Positions 30,090 through 37,246 of a DNA stretch of 64,000 nt are shown here, one piece after another. Below the pieces are notes generated by a model. It searched no databases. It was given only the letters and a program-made list of their open reading frames with translations, and was not told the DNA's origin. Each line of letters opens with the position of its first letter. Within the stretch, counting starts at the first letter, position 1. The translations under genes were made by a program, and so were the position numbers. The DNA is from Enterobacter sp. RIT418. GTDB taxonomy: Bacteria > Pseudomonadota > Gammaproteobacteria > Enterobacterales > Enterobacteriaceae. The stretch lies in the NCBI RefSeq assembly GCF_003057745.1, contig NZ_QBJD02000020.1, forward strand, positions 1 to 64,000, read 5' to 3'.

Positions 30090-31075
30090 GCCAGCTGGCG
30101 GCGTGGCCGCGGGTAACAAGAGAGAGTACAGCTATGTATCACCTTCGAGTACCGCAAACGGAAGAAGAGTTAGAAGCGTATTACCAGTTCCGCTGGGAAA
30201 TGCTGCGTAAGCCACTCCACCAGCCGAAAGGCTCGGAACGCGACGCCTGGGACGCCATGGCGCACCACCAGATGGTGGTGGATGAAGAGGGCAACCTCGT
30301 CGCCGTCGGTCGCCTGTACATCAATGGCGATAACGAAGCCTCGATTCGCTTTATGGCGGTACACCCGTCCGTTCAGGATAAAGGGCTGGGCACGCTGATC
30401 GCCATGACGCTTGAGTCCGTCGCCCGCCAGGAAGGGGTTAAGCGCGTCACCTGTAGCGCCCGTGAAGACGCAATGGATTTTTTTGCCAAGCTGGGCTTCG
30501 TGAACCAGGGCGAAATCACCGCGCCGCAAACCACGCCGATTCGTCACTTTTTGATGATCAAACCGATCGCCACCCTGGACGACATTCTTCACCGCGCCGA
30601 CTGGTGCGGGCAGCTGCAGCAGGCCTGGTACCAGCACATTCCGCTGAGCGAGAAAATGGGCGTGCGCATCCAGCAGTACACCGGGCAAAAGTTCATTACC
30701 ACCATGCCGGAAATCGGCAATCAGAACCCGCACCACACGCTGTTTGCCGGTAGCCTGTTCTCGCTGGCGACCCTCACCGGCTGGGGTCTGATCTGGCTGA
30801 TGCTGCGCGAACGCCACCTTGGCGGCACCATCATCCTGGCGGATGCCCACATTCGCTACAGTGCGCCTATCAGCGGCAAGCCCAGCGCGGTGGCCGATCT
30901 CGGCGCGCTCGGCGGCGATCTTGACCGTCTGGCCCGCGGCCGCAAGGCACGCGTGCAGATGCAGGTTGAGCTGTTCGGCGATGAAACGCCGGGCGCGGTG
31001 TTTGAAGGCACCTACATCGTCCTTCCCGCGAAGCCCTTTGGCGCGTTTGAGGAAGGGGGGAATGAGGAGGAGTAA
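30086..31075 (+). CDS. fabY: FabY (YiiD), acetyl-ACP-linked fatty acid synthesis initiator
   Basis: 329 residues, the same as E. coli YiiD. An N-terminal GNAT acetyltransferase domain (about 20-150; [14 protein letters not shown] is the CoA loop) is fused to a C-terminal thioesterase-like hot-dog domain (about 175-320). In E. coli it contributes to fatty-acid initiation when FabH is lost. Start 30086 overlaps dtd; a later ATG at 30134 is possible. Confidence 0.92.
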   Translation: MSQLAAWPRVTRESTAMYHLRVPQTEEELEAYYQFRWEMLRKPLHQPKGSERDAWDAMAHHQMVVDEEGNLVAVGRLYINGDNEASIRFMAVHPSVQDKGLGTLIAMTLESVARQEGVKRVTCSAREDAMDFFAKLGFVNQGEITAPQTTPIRHFLMIKPIATLDDILHRADWCGQLQQAWYQHIPLSEKMGVRIQQYTGQKFITTMPEIGNQNPHHTLFAGSLFSLATLTGWGLIWLMLRERHLGGTIILADAHIRYSAPISGKPSAVADLGALGGDLDRLARGRKARVQMQVELFGDETPGAVFEGTYIVLPAKPFGAFEEGGNEEE

Positions 31076-31086
31076 TCTTCTCTTTG

Positions 31087-32004
31087 TTATCGCCGGGCGA
31101 GGTTAATCCGCCAGGCGATATCCCGCATAAGGTCACGTGCTGAGGGGCTAATTCCCCCAAGCTGGAAGAAGCCGTGGATGACTCCCAGCCATCGCTGGGC
31201 GGTACATGTTACGCCTTGCTCTGTCAGGCGCTGATGGAGCGCTTCGCCTTCATCGCAAAGCGGATCATACTCAGCGGTAATAATATGCACAGGCGGTAGG
31301 CCGTGAAAATCATCGCGCCACAGGGGGCTGGCTTCTGGGTGACGACGGCCTATCTTCGCAAGATACATCTCATAACCACTGAGCAGCGTATCACGGGTAA
31401 TTACGTAATCTTTTCCATTCAGGGAATAACTTTCAAAACTCGCAGTGGCGTCAAGCATAGGATAGATAAGAATAAGTTGTGCAGGTTGCCAGAGCGCTTT
31501 TGCTTTGAGCCGCAGCGACGTTACCAGCGCCAGATGTCCTCCCGCACTGTCTCCGCAGAGCGTAATTTGATTTTTATCCACGCCTAGCTGGTCTGCATAA
31601 TGCCAGACAAGATCTGCACCTTTCTCTGCATCATCGTGGGCGGCAGGGAAAGTATGTTCGGGCGCAAGCCTGTACTGGACTGCTATAACGCGGCAATTGC
31701 CATAGCACGCCAGCTGACGAAGTTGATTATCGTGCGTTTCAAAACCGCCGCTGACAAAGCAGCCGCCATGATAGTAGATGACAGCCGGTAGTGCCGTGGG
31801 GGCATTCAGAGGTGAAAAAACCTTAACGGTAAGATCTTCCAGTTTTAGCGTTTCCACTTTTACCCGCTGCTCGGTTTCTCCGGCAAGCGCTATACTGGCA
31901 ACATACCCCGATCGTCGATCTTCTATGCTCATAAGGCGTGAAGAGGGCCGACCAGCAGTGATGAAATCCTCAACCAGGTTATAAATCCCTTTTTCCAGTG
32001 TCAT
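31087..32004 (-). CDS. Alpha/beta hydrolase, HSL/Aes-type esterase
   Basis: 305 residues from ATG 32004 (MTLEKGIYN); the frame stays open 38 codons further, but that part looks non-coding. The nucleophile elbow is GDSAGG (Ser), the acid is in EYDPLCDEG and the His in VIHGFF. The oxyanion motif reads HGGCF instead of the usual HGGGF. It is likely a small-molecule ester hydrolase; the substrate is unknown. It is convergent with fabY, 11 bp apart, and does not correspond to an E. coli gene at this locus. Confidence 0.82.
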   Translation of the reverse strand: MTLEKGIYNLVEDFITAGRPSSRLMSIEDRRSGYVASIALAGETEQRVKVETLKLEDLTVKVFSPLNAPTALPAVIYYHGGCFVSGGFETHDNQLRQLACYGNCRVIAVQYRLAPEHTFPAAHDDAEKGADLVWHYADQLGVDKNQITLCGDSAGGHLALVTSLRLKAKALWQPAQLILIYPMLDATASFESYSLNGKDYVITRDTLLSGYEMYLAKIGRRHPEASPLWRDDFHGLPPVHIITAEYDPLCDEGEALHQRLTEQGVTCTAQRWLGVIHGFFQLGGISPSARDLMRDIAWRINLARR

Positions 32005-32020
32005 AGTTTTGTTCTCATGC

Positions 32021-32036
32021 CTGTATAGATACACAG
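32021..32036. promoter_or_regulatory. LexA-box-like palindrome
   Basis: CTGTATAGATACACAG fits the SOS core CTGT-N8-ACAG with an AT-rich centre. It is 17 bp upstream of the hydrolase ATG and about 345 bp from symE, which is SOS-controlled in E. coli. LexA binding is inference; if the hydrolase used an upstream start, the site would be inside it. Confidence 0.4.
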
Positions 32037-32315
32037 GTTTATAACGCTCTTTGTGGCAGATGAAAAGTGAGGGTGAGGATAAGGATTCAAAACTGGAAAG
32101 CGGCTCGCAAGATTTCATTCCCTGAAAATATTTACCGAGATTATTTAATATGAGCTGTTACAGCCTGTTGTATTATTTTTACGAGCCGCCTCGCATTTAT
32201 TAAACGTTTCCCGTAACGCAGTGCTGTATCTTTATCCATAGAGGTATAATGGGCGCAGGAAAAATCAGCAATACAGGCTGTGAATAATATGTAGTGAAAG
32301 TGAAACGGTATGAAC

Positions 32316-32349
32316 GCGGTATAAAGGTGTTGACGCACCGATATACCGC
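32316..32349. repeat. Stem-loop in the symE leader
   Basis: GCGGTATA (32316-32323) pairs with TATACCGC (32342-32349), and GGTG with CACC inside, around a 6-nt loop. In the mRNA it lies 18 bp before the symE Shine-Dalgarno (GAGGAG). On the other strand it would be the 3' part of an antisense RNA. A sense -10 TATAAT at 32245-32250 would put it in the leader. The remaining 32037-32315 is AT-rich, with no gene I can support. Confidence 0.55.
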
Positions 32350-32379
32350 TAACCACAAACAACTAATGAGGAGTTGATT

Positions 32380-32835
32380 ATGGCTGCGAAGAATTCTATG
32401 CCAGAGCGGGCTATTGCCCAAACAGAAATTGCAGTATTTGAGAGTGATAACGATATTCGCGAGCCGGTGCACAAAAAAGATGCCCGTCGCCTCCATGGCA
32501 AGCGGACTGATGCCGCTTCTTTACATCCCAGAGCTGAAACGCCGGAGGACAGTTCGGCCTGTTGTGAACTCTATTCCCGGATGGACAGAAACTACCTTCC
32601 CCTTAGCGGGCAGTGGTTGTCGAACGCAGGTTTCATTGATGGCATGCCGGTGAAAATCCGTGTGATGAAGGATTGCATCGTGATCACGCCACAACATACA
32701 CGCGAACTATGGGGTTGCCTGGAAGGTATGAGTATGGTGTATATAAATAAACAAAAAGTGGCTGACTGGTTGAAGACGTTTCCTGGGGCGCTGAATGATT
32801 TAGGTGATGTGCCAGTGATTAAGCGTGGTAATTGA
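32380..32835 (+). CDS. symE: SymE-family type I toxin
   Basis: 151 residues from ATG 32380 behind AATGAGGAG. The C-terminal half has the SymE signature LPLSGQWLSNAGF followed by VKIRVMKDCIVITPQ, an AbrB/MazE-like beta fold. The N-terminal about 65 residues are polar and extend beyond E. coli SymE (113). In E. coli SymE is an SOS-induced toxin repressed by the antisense RNA SymR; it has been linked to mRNA decay and nucleoid condensation. It lies tail-to-tail with the last orphan CDI module, a common companion position. Confidence 0.85.
   Translation: MAAKNSMPERAIAQTEIAVFESDNDIREPVHKKDARRLHGKRTDAASLHPRAETPEDSSACCELYSRMDRNYLPLSGQWLSNAGFIDGMPVKIRVMKDCIVITPQHTRELWGCLEGMSMVYINKQKVADWLKTFPGALNDLGDVPVIKRGN
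32393..32421 (-). promoter_or_regulatory. Antisense promoter inside symE (SymR-like RNA)
   Basis: On the minus strand TTGGGC (complement of 32416-32421), a 17-bp spacer and TAGAAT (complement of 32393-32398) make a good sigma-70 promoter. The predicted start, near 32386, gives an RNA that covers the symE start codon and Shine-Dalgarno and runs into the 32316-32349 stem, about 70 nt. E. coli SymR has the same arrangement and size. No sequence similarity to SymR was used. Confidence 0.5.
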
Positions 32836-32879
32836 CACTTAAAAGAGAGATCCCGGCTCAGTGGCCGGGATTTGATGTG

Positions 32880-33125
32880 CTATCTTTTTTTTCTATGACT
32901 GTACCGTCGATAATGAATCCATCCACAACTAGACCCTGCAAGAAGTCCACAAAAGATACCTGATTTTATTGCTTTCATAAAATTAATATTTGAGAAGCTA
33001 AATTTTCCTGAATAAAATAACTCAGACCTAATTTGGACGAGTATAAACCATAATGAGAAAACGAGCATTAGAGTGAAAATGAGATACAAGAAAGTAAGTA
33101 GAACCTTAAAAATATTATTCCTCAT
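32880..33125 (-). CDS. Immunity protein of orphan CDI module 4 (two-helix membrane protein)
   Basis: 81 residues from ATG 33125. Helix 1 is at about 6-29 and helix 2 at about 52-68, followed by the basic tail HYRRYSHRKKR. Together with the other small proteins of the array it shares a KxGxFxG-like second helix ending in basic residues. It is preceded directly by nine G, which also form its ribosome site (GGAGG). In the given sequence the upstream toxin frame runs through into it, giving a 169-residue fusion from 33389. The function is inferred from position. Confidence 0.65.
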   Translation of the reverse strand: MRNNIFKVLLTFLYLIFTLMLVFSLWFILVQIRSELFYSGKFSFSNINFMKAIKSGIFCGLLAGSSCGWIHYRRYSHRKKR

Positions 33126-33593
33126 TCCCCCCCCCTCCGCGTACTTTTTAACCCACTTACCTGCCTGATCATTCGAAAATTCATATGTGCCAGAGCCAAA
33201 TATAATTCCAGTTGTGCCCGGTAAGGGATCTATTGGTAAAGGTTTTGATACTCCCATCCCAACATCAGTCCAGATCCAGTCTTTCCACGGTTTCATTGGA
33301 TTAAAGACTTTATCAAATCGTCCCTGAATTAACTTTCCGACACCATAGCCTAACCCTGATGCCGCTCCGCTGATTACCCCACCTTTCATCGGGTCATCTC
33401 CTGCTTCAGGTCATAACGGCCATACCATAGCGCTTCCCATTGCAGCAACGGCTGTTTCACACGAAACTGGGGTACTGCCGCTACAGGCTTCCTTAATCGC
33501 AGCCTGTTGTTCTTCCTGCCATTTCTCTACTGTTCCCGGTTTGTTCGCTTCAGCTGCTGCCAGCACATGCACCAGCGAGTTATTCTCAACAAC
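33126..33593 (-). pseudogene. Orphan CdiA-CT module 4, decayed
   Basis: The frame begins VVENNSLVHVLA (VENN coded at 33579-33590), runs about 60 codons and meets an in-frame TGA (33411-33413). It then continues GDDPMKGGVISGAASG... to KKYAEGGG. Compared with module 2 about 80 residues are missing at the break. The distal part is clearly related to module 2: NP, W, DWIWTDVGMGVSKP versus YEWVSMDMGISKP. The toxin is therefore broken unless restored by recombination. It joins the immunity frame through the G9 tract. Confidence 0.7.
33127..33135. repeat. Nine-base G homopolymer at the toxin 4 / immunity 4 junction
   Basis: C9 on the plus strand. With nine bases the toxin codons read GAG GGG GGG GGA ATG, fusing into immunity. 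With eight they read GAG GGG GGG GAA TGA, ending in the ATGA overlap used by the other modules. Confidence 0.85.
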
Positions 33594-33614
33594 AAAGTCA
33601 TTAATCAGACATAG

Positions 33615-34121
33615 CTACCGACAAAAAACAATATTAATTCTTTTGGAATAAATAAAATAAGGTATCCATATAACAACACCAAATATTCCACTCACTAGTA
33701 ATCTGATATTTCCTGAATCCAGCTGTACATCAAAAAGAATAGCCGGTAATACAGTAAGATAGAGAGCAACAATCAGTCCTGTTGCATAATAAGTGATCAT
33801 GGCTTTTCGAGTTCCAATCTTGCGTCTAAAAAACAACCACGTTGCATAAAGGGAAACAATGAATCCACATATCAGAAACGCAAATGCCCCCATAGCGTAA
33901 TAAGATAAAAAGCCAGTTCTATGGAAATAATTGAATGCGGTCATGGTGAAGCTGTAAAAATCAATAGCACTACCAATAACACCCAGGAGGAGCCCCAGAG
34001 CAGGAAGATATAATAGTCCATTAATTTTACTTAACTCCTCGTTTTCACAAACATCACACAATCCAGACTCTTTGTTTGCTTCTAAACCTTTACATTTTAT
34101 ACATTCCATTTTTTGTTCCAT
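33615..34121 (-). CDS. DUF2569-like four-helix membrane protein with N-terminal zinc-ribbon
   Basis: 168 residues; an alternative ATG 34109 has better ribosome-site spacing. Cysteines 7, 10, 22 and 25 form two CxxC pairs, a likely metal knuckle. Four hydrophobic helices follow (about 33-55, 70-92, 105-125, 133-155). It looks like a DUF2569-type protein. It is AT-rich, unlike cdiA, and sits between immunity 3 and the VENN of module 4. An immunity gene that has lost its toxin is the best guess; no toxin lies directly upstream. Confidence 0.6.
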   Translation of the reverse strand: MEQKMECIKCKGLEANKESGLCDVCENEELSKINGLLYLPALGLLLGVIGSAIDFYSFTMTAFNYFHRTGFLSYYAMGAFAFLICGFIVSLYATWLFFRRKIGTRKAMITYYATGLIVALYLTVLPAILFDVQLDSGNIRLLVSGIFGVVIWIPYFIYSKRINIVFCR

Positions 34122-34195
34122 CTTTCATTCATGGTGTGACGATCATGTTTGGTTTTCTAAACACCCCACCACATAGATGGGGATTATTACTAATT

Positions 34196-34468
34196 TCAAT
34201 CAGGATCTGAAGGTGGGGGAGATTTTCGGGCTTTGCGTTCGTCCAGCCAGGCAAAAAACCATGTTCTTGAACCCGCAGCAAGCCCAACGATTCCGCTAAT
34301 CACAAGTAAATCAGTAACATTTTTTTTAGTAAAAACAAAACCGCTTTCATACCAAATTCTAATCGCACAATCAGCAATAAAAGCAAACACTAAAAATGCC
34401 ACGAAATAATACGCAGTACTTCCCAGAAACATCCATAAAGACGGTTTTGTCATTTTCTTAATCTTCAT
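34196..34468 (-). CDS. Immunity protein of orphan CDI module 3
   Basis: 90 residues with helix 1 at about 12-34 and helix 2 at about 50-70, ending SRTWFFAWLDERKARK and a proline/serine tail. Its ATG overlaps the stop of the toxin-3 frame by 4 bp (ATGA). The size, two helices and basic end match the other three small proteins of the array. The role is inferred from position and architecture. Confidence 0.7.
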   Translation of the reverse strand: MKIKKMTKPSLWMFLGSTAYYFVAFLVFAFIADCAIRIWYESGFVFTKKNVTDLLVISGIVGLAAGSRTWFFAWLDERKARKSPPPSDPD

Positions 34469-35240
34469 TCCTTCTTCCCTGCATCTTTCACTTTGTTGCT
34501 GATAAATTCACCGCCAAAAGCACCAAAAATATCGTTAACTTCGCTTGAGAATGGACCAAATTTTCCAAATGTACCACCTGACCATGCACTGAGTCCGGCT
34601 CCCGCGATAGCTGCGCCATTTGGTCCATCTGTAAATACTGCCCCGCCCATTGCAATACCCGTATTTGCCCATATACCGCGGCCCGGAGCAAGTGTCCCCA
34701 TAGTGAATGAGGTGGCACTTCCCAGGTAATCCCACGATTTACCTTCATTTCCCGGCTTGCTCAGATCATAGTATTGATAGCCACCGTTAGCTGTCAGACC
34801 AAGAACTCCACCACCAATAACCTTACCCGCCGTTGCTGCCGGACCCAGATACCAAGCCCCGGCAATCATCACACCATCCTGATAACCTTCCACAATAGCC
34901 TTCGTGATATTCGCCCCTTCCGGTAAATCACCTTTGGCTATTTTATCCAGCCCGGCCTGTTTCTCTTCAGCCGACAGCCCGTTAGTTTCTGCGTAATGAT
35001 TCCACGAGGCTGCTGCCTGTCCGTAACTCATCATTCGTGACGGCAGACTCAGCGCATTATTCTCAACCACCGTCTTCCCGGCCTGCGCCCCCGCAATGGC
35101 GCTTGCCGTGCCGTCTTCTGCATCCCCGCCCGCACAGCATTGGCCACCATGTGGGTGGCAGCTTTTTTCTACCTCATTACCTCTTTCTTCAGTTCCATCC
35201 GGTGCTTGATATTCTCCTCAACATACGGTGCGGTGACCAT
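34465..35240 (-). pseudogene. Orphan CdiA-CT module 3 with decayed pre-toxin domain
   Basis: The open part (34465-35070, about 200 codons) begins VENNALSLPSRMMSYGQ and is rich in Gly/Ala, ending NKVKDAGKKE. Upstream in the same frame lies AGGDAEDGTASAIAGAQAGK, the pre-VENN sequence of cdiA. Further upstream, in another frame and with a stop, APYVEENIKHRMELKK and HMVANAV match the cdiA stretch APYVAEIIGHRMGLEKK...HAVANAV. A deletion of roughly 75 codons with a frame change joins them. There is no ribosome site or secretion domain, so it is silent unless recombined. Confidence 0.75.
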
Positions 35241-35271
35241 GTGACCATGTGACCATGTGACCATGTGACCA
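35233..35271. repeat. Octanucleotide tandem repeat (GTGACCAT, 4.9 copies)
   Basis: Four perfect copies and seven bases of a fifth run between immunity 2 and the decayed start of module 3. A unit of 8 is not a multiple of 3, so copy change would shift any frame through it. Here it marks the broken end of a pre-toxin fragment. Confidence 0.9.
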
Positions 35272-35280
35272 ACTGATCGA

Positions 35281-35487
35281 CTATCTCCTTCGGATTATTA
35301 AAGAGCTAATACCTCCTAGACTCCCTCCGAATAGTCCAATTTTTAAACTTAATAAGAGTGTTTCCTCTAAAGGAAATGCAAGGTGATTAATCCAGCAAAT
35401 CAGAAAACGCCCTAAAAAAACAAATAAAAAAAGGAGTATGCTTCCTACAAAAACCATGTATGCAATTATAAGTAATTCTTTTTTCAT
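35281..35487 (-). CDS. Immunity protein of orphan CDI module 2
   Basis: 68 residues with two hydrophobic helices (about 5-33 and 44-64), ending SLIIRRR. The second helix is KIGLFGGSLGG, comparable to KSGIFCGLLAG in immunity 4 and QLGGVGGLILG in cdiI. ATG 35487 overlaps the toxin-2 stop (ATGA). AT-rich. Small two-helix immunity proteins are known for the membrane-acting EC93 CDI toxin; a similar role here is inference. Confidence 0.7.
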   Translation of the reverse strand: MKKELLIIAYMVFVGSILLFLFVFLGRFLICWINHLAFPLEETLLLSLKIGLFGGSLGGISSLIIRRR

Positions 35488-36800
35488 TTTGATTCTCCAT
35501 TATTTTTTAACTCAATGAGCTTTGGTCCACCTTGTGCAACTCCTTCGGTGGCAGAAGAACTAAAAATACCACCCCATACTGCAGGGCGCACATCAAATAG
35601 CATTGGCTTACTTATACCCATATCCATGCTGACCCACTCATAACTTTTCCATGAAGGGTTTAATATTTTATTTAATGGGGTTTGAATAAGGTATTTCCCG
35701 CCTAAATAACCAGCACTTGCACCTAAAGCTCCCCAGGCTGCACCTGTAAACGGATCATCTCCTTTAAAATAATTTGATGTTGCACCACCTGCCGCGTTCC
35801 AGCCTACAGTTCCCCAGCCTCCTGTATTTGCAGTAAATGCTCCTACATAACTTGCTATCAGGACATCCGTTGGATTTATTTCACCATTAACAAGGTATTG
35901 CACTCCGGCATTAGCGACTCCACCAATACCTGAAGTCACCTGCATTCCTCCTGGCAAATAAATAAGCCCTGCTGATGCCATTGCAAATGCTACCGCATTG
36001 GCTTCGTTCTGTGCTTTCTGGCATTCAGTCCCGGAAGGATTATCGGAACATGTCGTCATATTCGTTCCGTGCTGTTGTAGCCACGCAACCTGTGCATCTT
36101 CACTCCCGGCCATCAGGTTATTCTCAACCACCGTCTTTCCGGCCTGCGCCCCTGCAATGGCGCTTGCCGTGCCGTCGCCTGCAACGCCGCCCGCTATTCC
36201 TGCTGCAAGTGTCGCCAGCGCGCTGATGGTCTGCTTCTCCGTCTCATCAAGCTTGTCCAAATCCTTGTCATACAGCTGCAGAGCAATACTGCCCGCCAGC
36301 TCCCCGGCCAGCGCACCCGCCGCGCCCGCGAGCGCGTCCTTGCCCTGCATCGCCGCCAGCACGGCGTTCGCCACCGCATGGGCGGCGGCCTTTTCGGCCT
36401 CCCTGCCTTTTTCGTCCAGCCCCATCCCGTGGCCGATGATTTTCGCCACGTACGGCGCGGCGGCTCCGGCCAGCGCGGCGGTCATGTCGCCGCCCGCCAG
36501 TCCCTGGGCTGCCGCGGTGGCGGCCTGGATGGCGCGCTGCATGTCGCTGCCCGTGCCGTACTGCTCCATCGCCGTGCGTCCGGCCTGTTCGGCTATCTCC
36601 TGCGGGGTCGGGTTGCTCTTGCCCCCGGCCCTCAGCTTCTCCTCCGCGGCGCTGAGCGCGGCAGGGTCCTTCATGGCCTCCTGCTTCGCGATTCCACCCT
36701 GCGTTTTAGCGATATCCGCCATCGCCTGATTCTTACCGGACAGGTCGCTCAGCGCCTTGCTACAGTAGCTATCGCCCGCCGCACAGGCAGCCAGCGCCAT
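35484..36800 (-). CDS. Orphan CdiA C-terminal toxin module 2
   Basis: 438 residues if read from ATG 36800; the frame is open up to a TAG at about 36978. It lacks signal, TPS and FHA parts and any ribosome site. Residues about 27-240 repeat the cdiA pre-toxin region almost exactly, ending in VENN at 36117-36128. The toxin proper (about 210 residues) is new: GTVGWNAAGGATSNYFKGDDPFTG, then NPSWKSYEWVSMDMGISKP. The first shares GTVGWNAAGGA and the DP-SGA-G-GYG-GK pattern with cdiA-CT. It is probably a silent spare tail that becomes active by recombination through the repeat. The immunity gene follows. Confidence 0.75.
   Translation of the reverse strand: MALAACAAGDSYCSKALSDLSGKNQAMADIAKTQGGIAKQEAMKDPAALSAAEEKLRAGGKSNPTPQEIAEQAGRTAMEQYGTGSDMQRAIQAATAAAQGLAGGDMTAALAGAAAPYVAKIIGHGMGLDEKGREAEKAAAHAVANAVLAAMQGKDALAGAAGALAGELAGSIALQLYDKDLDKLDETEKQTISALATLAAGIAGGVAGDGTASAIAGAQAGKTVVENNLMAGSEDAQVAWLQQHGTNMTTCSDNPSGTECQKAQNEANAVAFAMASAGLIYLPGGMQVTSGIGGVANAGVQYLVNGEINPTDVLIASYVGAFTANTGGWGTVGWNAAGGATSNYFKGDDPFTGAAWGALGASAGYLGGKYLIQTPLNKILNPSWKSYEWVSMDMGISKPMLFDVRPAVWGGIFSSSATEGVAQGGPKLIELKNNGESK
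36064..36721. repeat. 658-bp direct repeat, copy in orphan module 2
   Basis: It aligns without gaps, at a constant offset of 1789 bp, with 37853-38510 in cdiA. It codes for the pre-toxin region from ADIAKTQG to VENNLMAGSEDAQVAWLQQH. Differences are scattered single bases. Exchange across it would swap the cdiA tail for toxin 2 and delete cdiA-CT/cdiI. Confidence 0.9.
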
Positions 36801-36992
36801 GGCCGCATCAGCTGCATAATCTGCTGAACCTAGTGCCGCATCACCCGTATCAGCAAGGCCATTGATAATGGCGTTTGCGATAGCAGATGTTGTACCTTCA
36901 CCCAGCTTTTCCCTGATCTGATTTTTTAGAGATTCAGCAGCCTGTTTTGCTGCTTCGCGAGCCTTATCACCGGATAGCTAGTTATTCTCAAC
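36801..36992 (-). pseudogene. Fragment of another CdiA-CT, beginning at VENN
   Basis: GTTGAGAATAAC (VENN) is followed by a TAG, then by an open stretch LSGDKAREAAKQAAESLK... that leads in frame into module 2. The first base of VENN is the last base of the cdiI stop codon, so the module was joined precisely there. The stretch is unlike cdiA and seems to be the rest of a further tail interrupted by the next pre-toxin copy. Confidence 0.6.
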
Positions 36993-37246
36993 TAAAATCC
37001 TTTCATCTTAAAAAGATATAATACAACCCAACCCAAACCCAATATAAGGCCACCTACTCCCCCTAGCTGCGCTGCATAAAAAATATCGCTCCACAATATT
37101 TCAAAAAAACCGCTTTGAAACCATGATAACGAGATAAACGCTAGCTTCGTTGTTATGCCAACTAGGATCATGCCAATACAGCTGAAAAAGAGAATTGATC
37201 CGCATATAATAAACTTACCAATTAATACACGAGAAGAAGATTTCAT
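36992..37246 (-). CDS. cdiI: CDI immunity protein CdiI, two-helix membrane protein
   Basis: 84 residues with helix 1 at about 9-32 and helix 2 at about 56-80, ending LFKMKGF. ATG 37246 overlaps the cdiA stop (ATGA), the usual CDI order cdiB-cdiA-cdiI. AT-rich compared with cdiA. It should protect the cell from its own CdiA-CT, probably at the inner membrane. No family name is recognised. Confidence 0.8.
   Translation of the reverse strand: MKSSSRVLIGKFIICGSILFFSCIGMILVGITTKLAFISLSWFQSGFFEILWSDIFYAAQLGGVGGLILGLGWVVLYLFKMKGF

Noticed and set aside
32141-32362. 73-codon minus-strand frame upstream of symE
   Set aside because: No family recognised and no good ribosome site; it overlaps the symE leader and the likely antisense RNA.
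32880-33389. A single 169-residue membrane protein gene
   Set aside because: The first half matches the end of toxin 2 and the second half is an immunity-type protein; the join is created by the G9 run, so two genes are the better reading.
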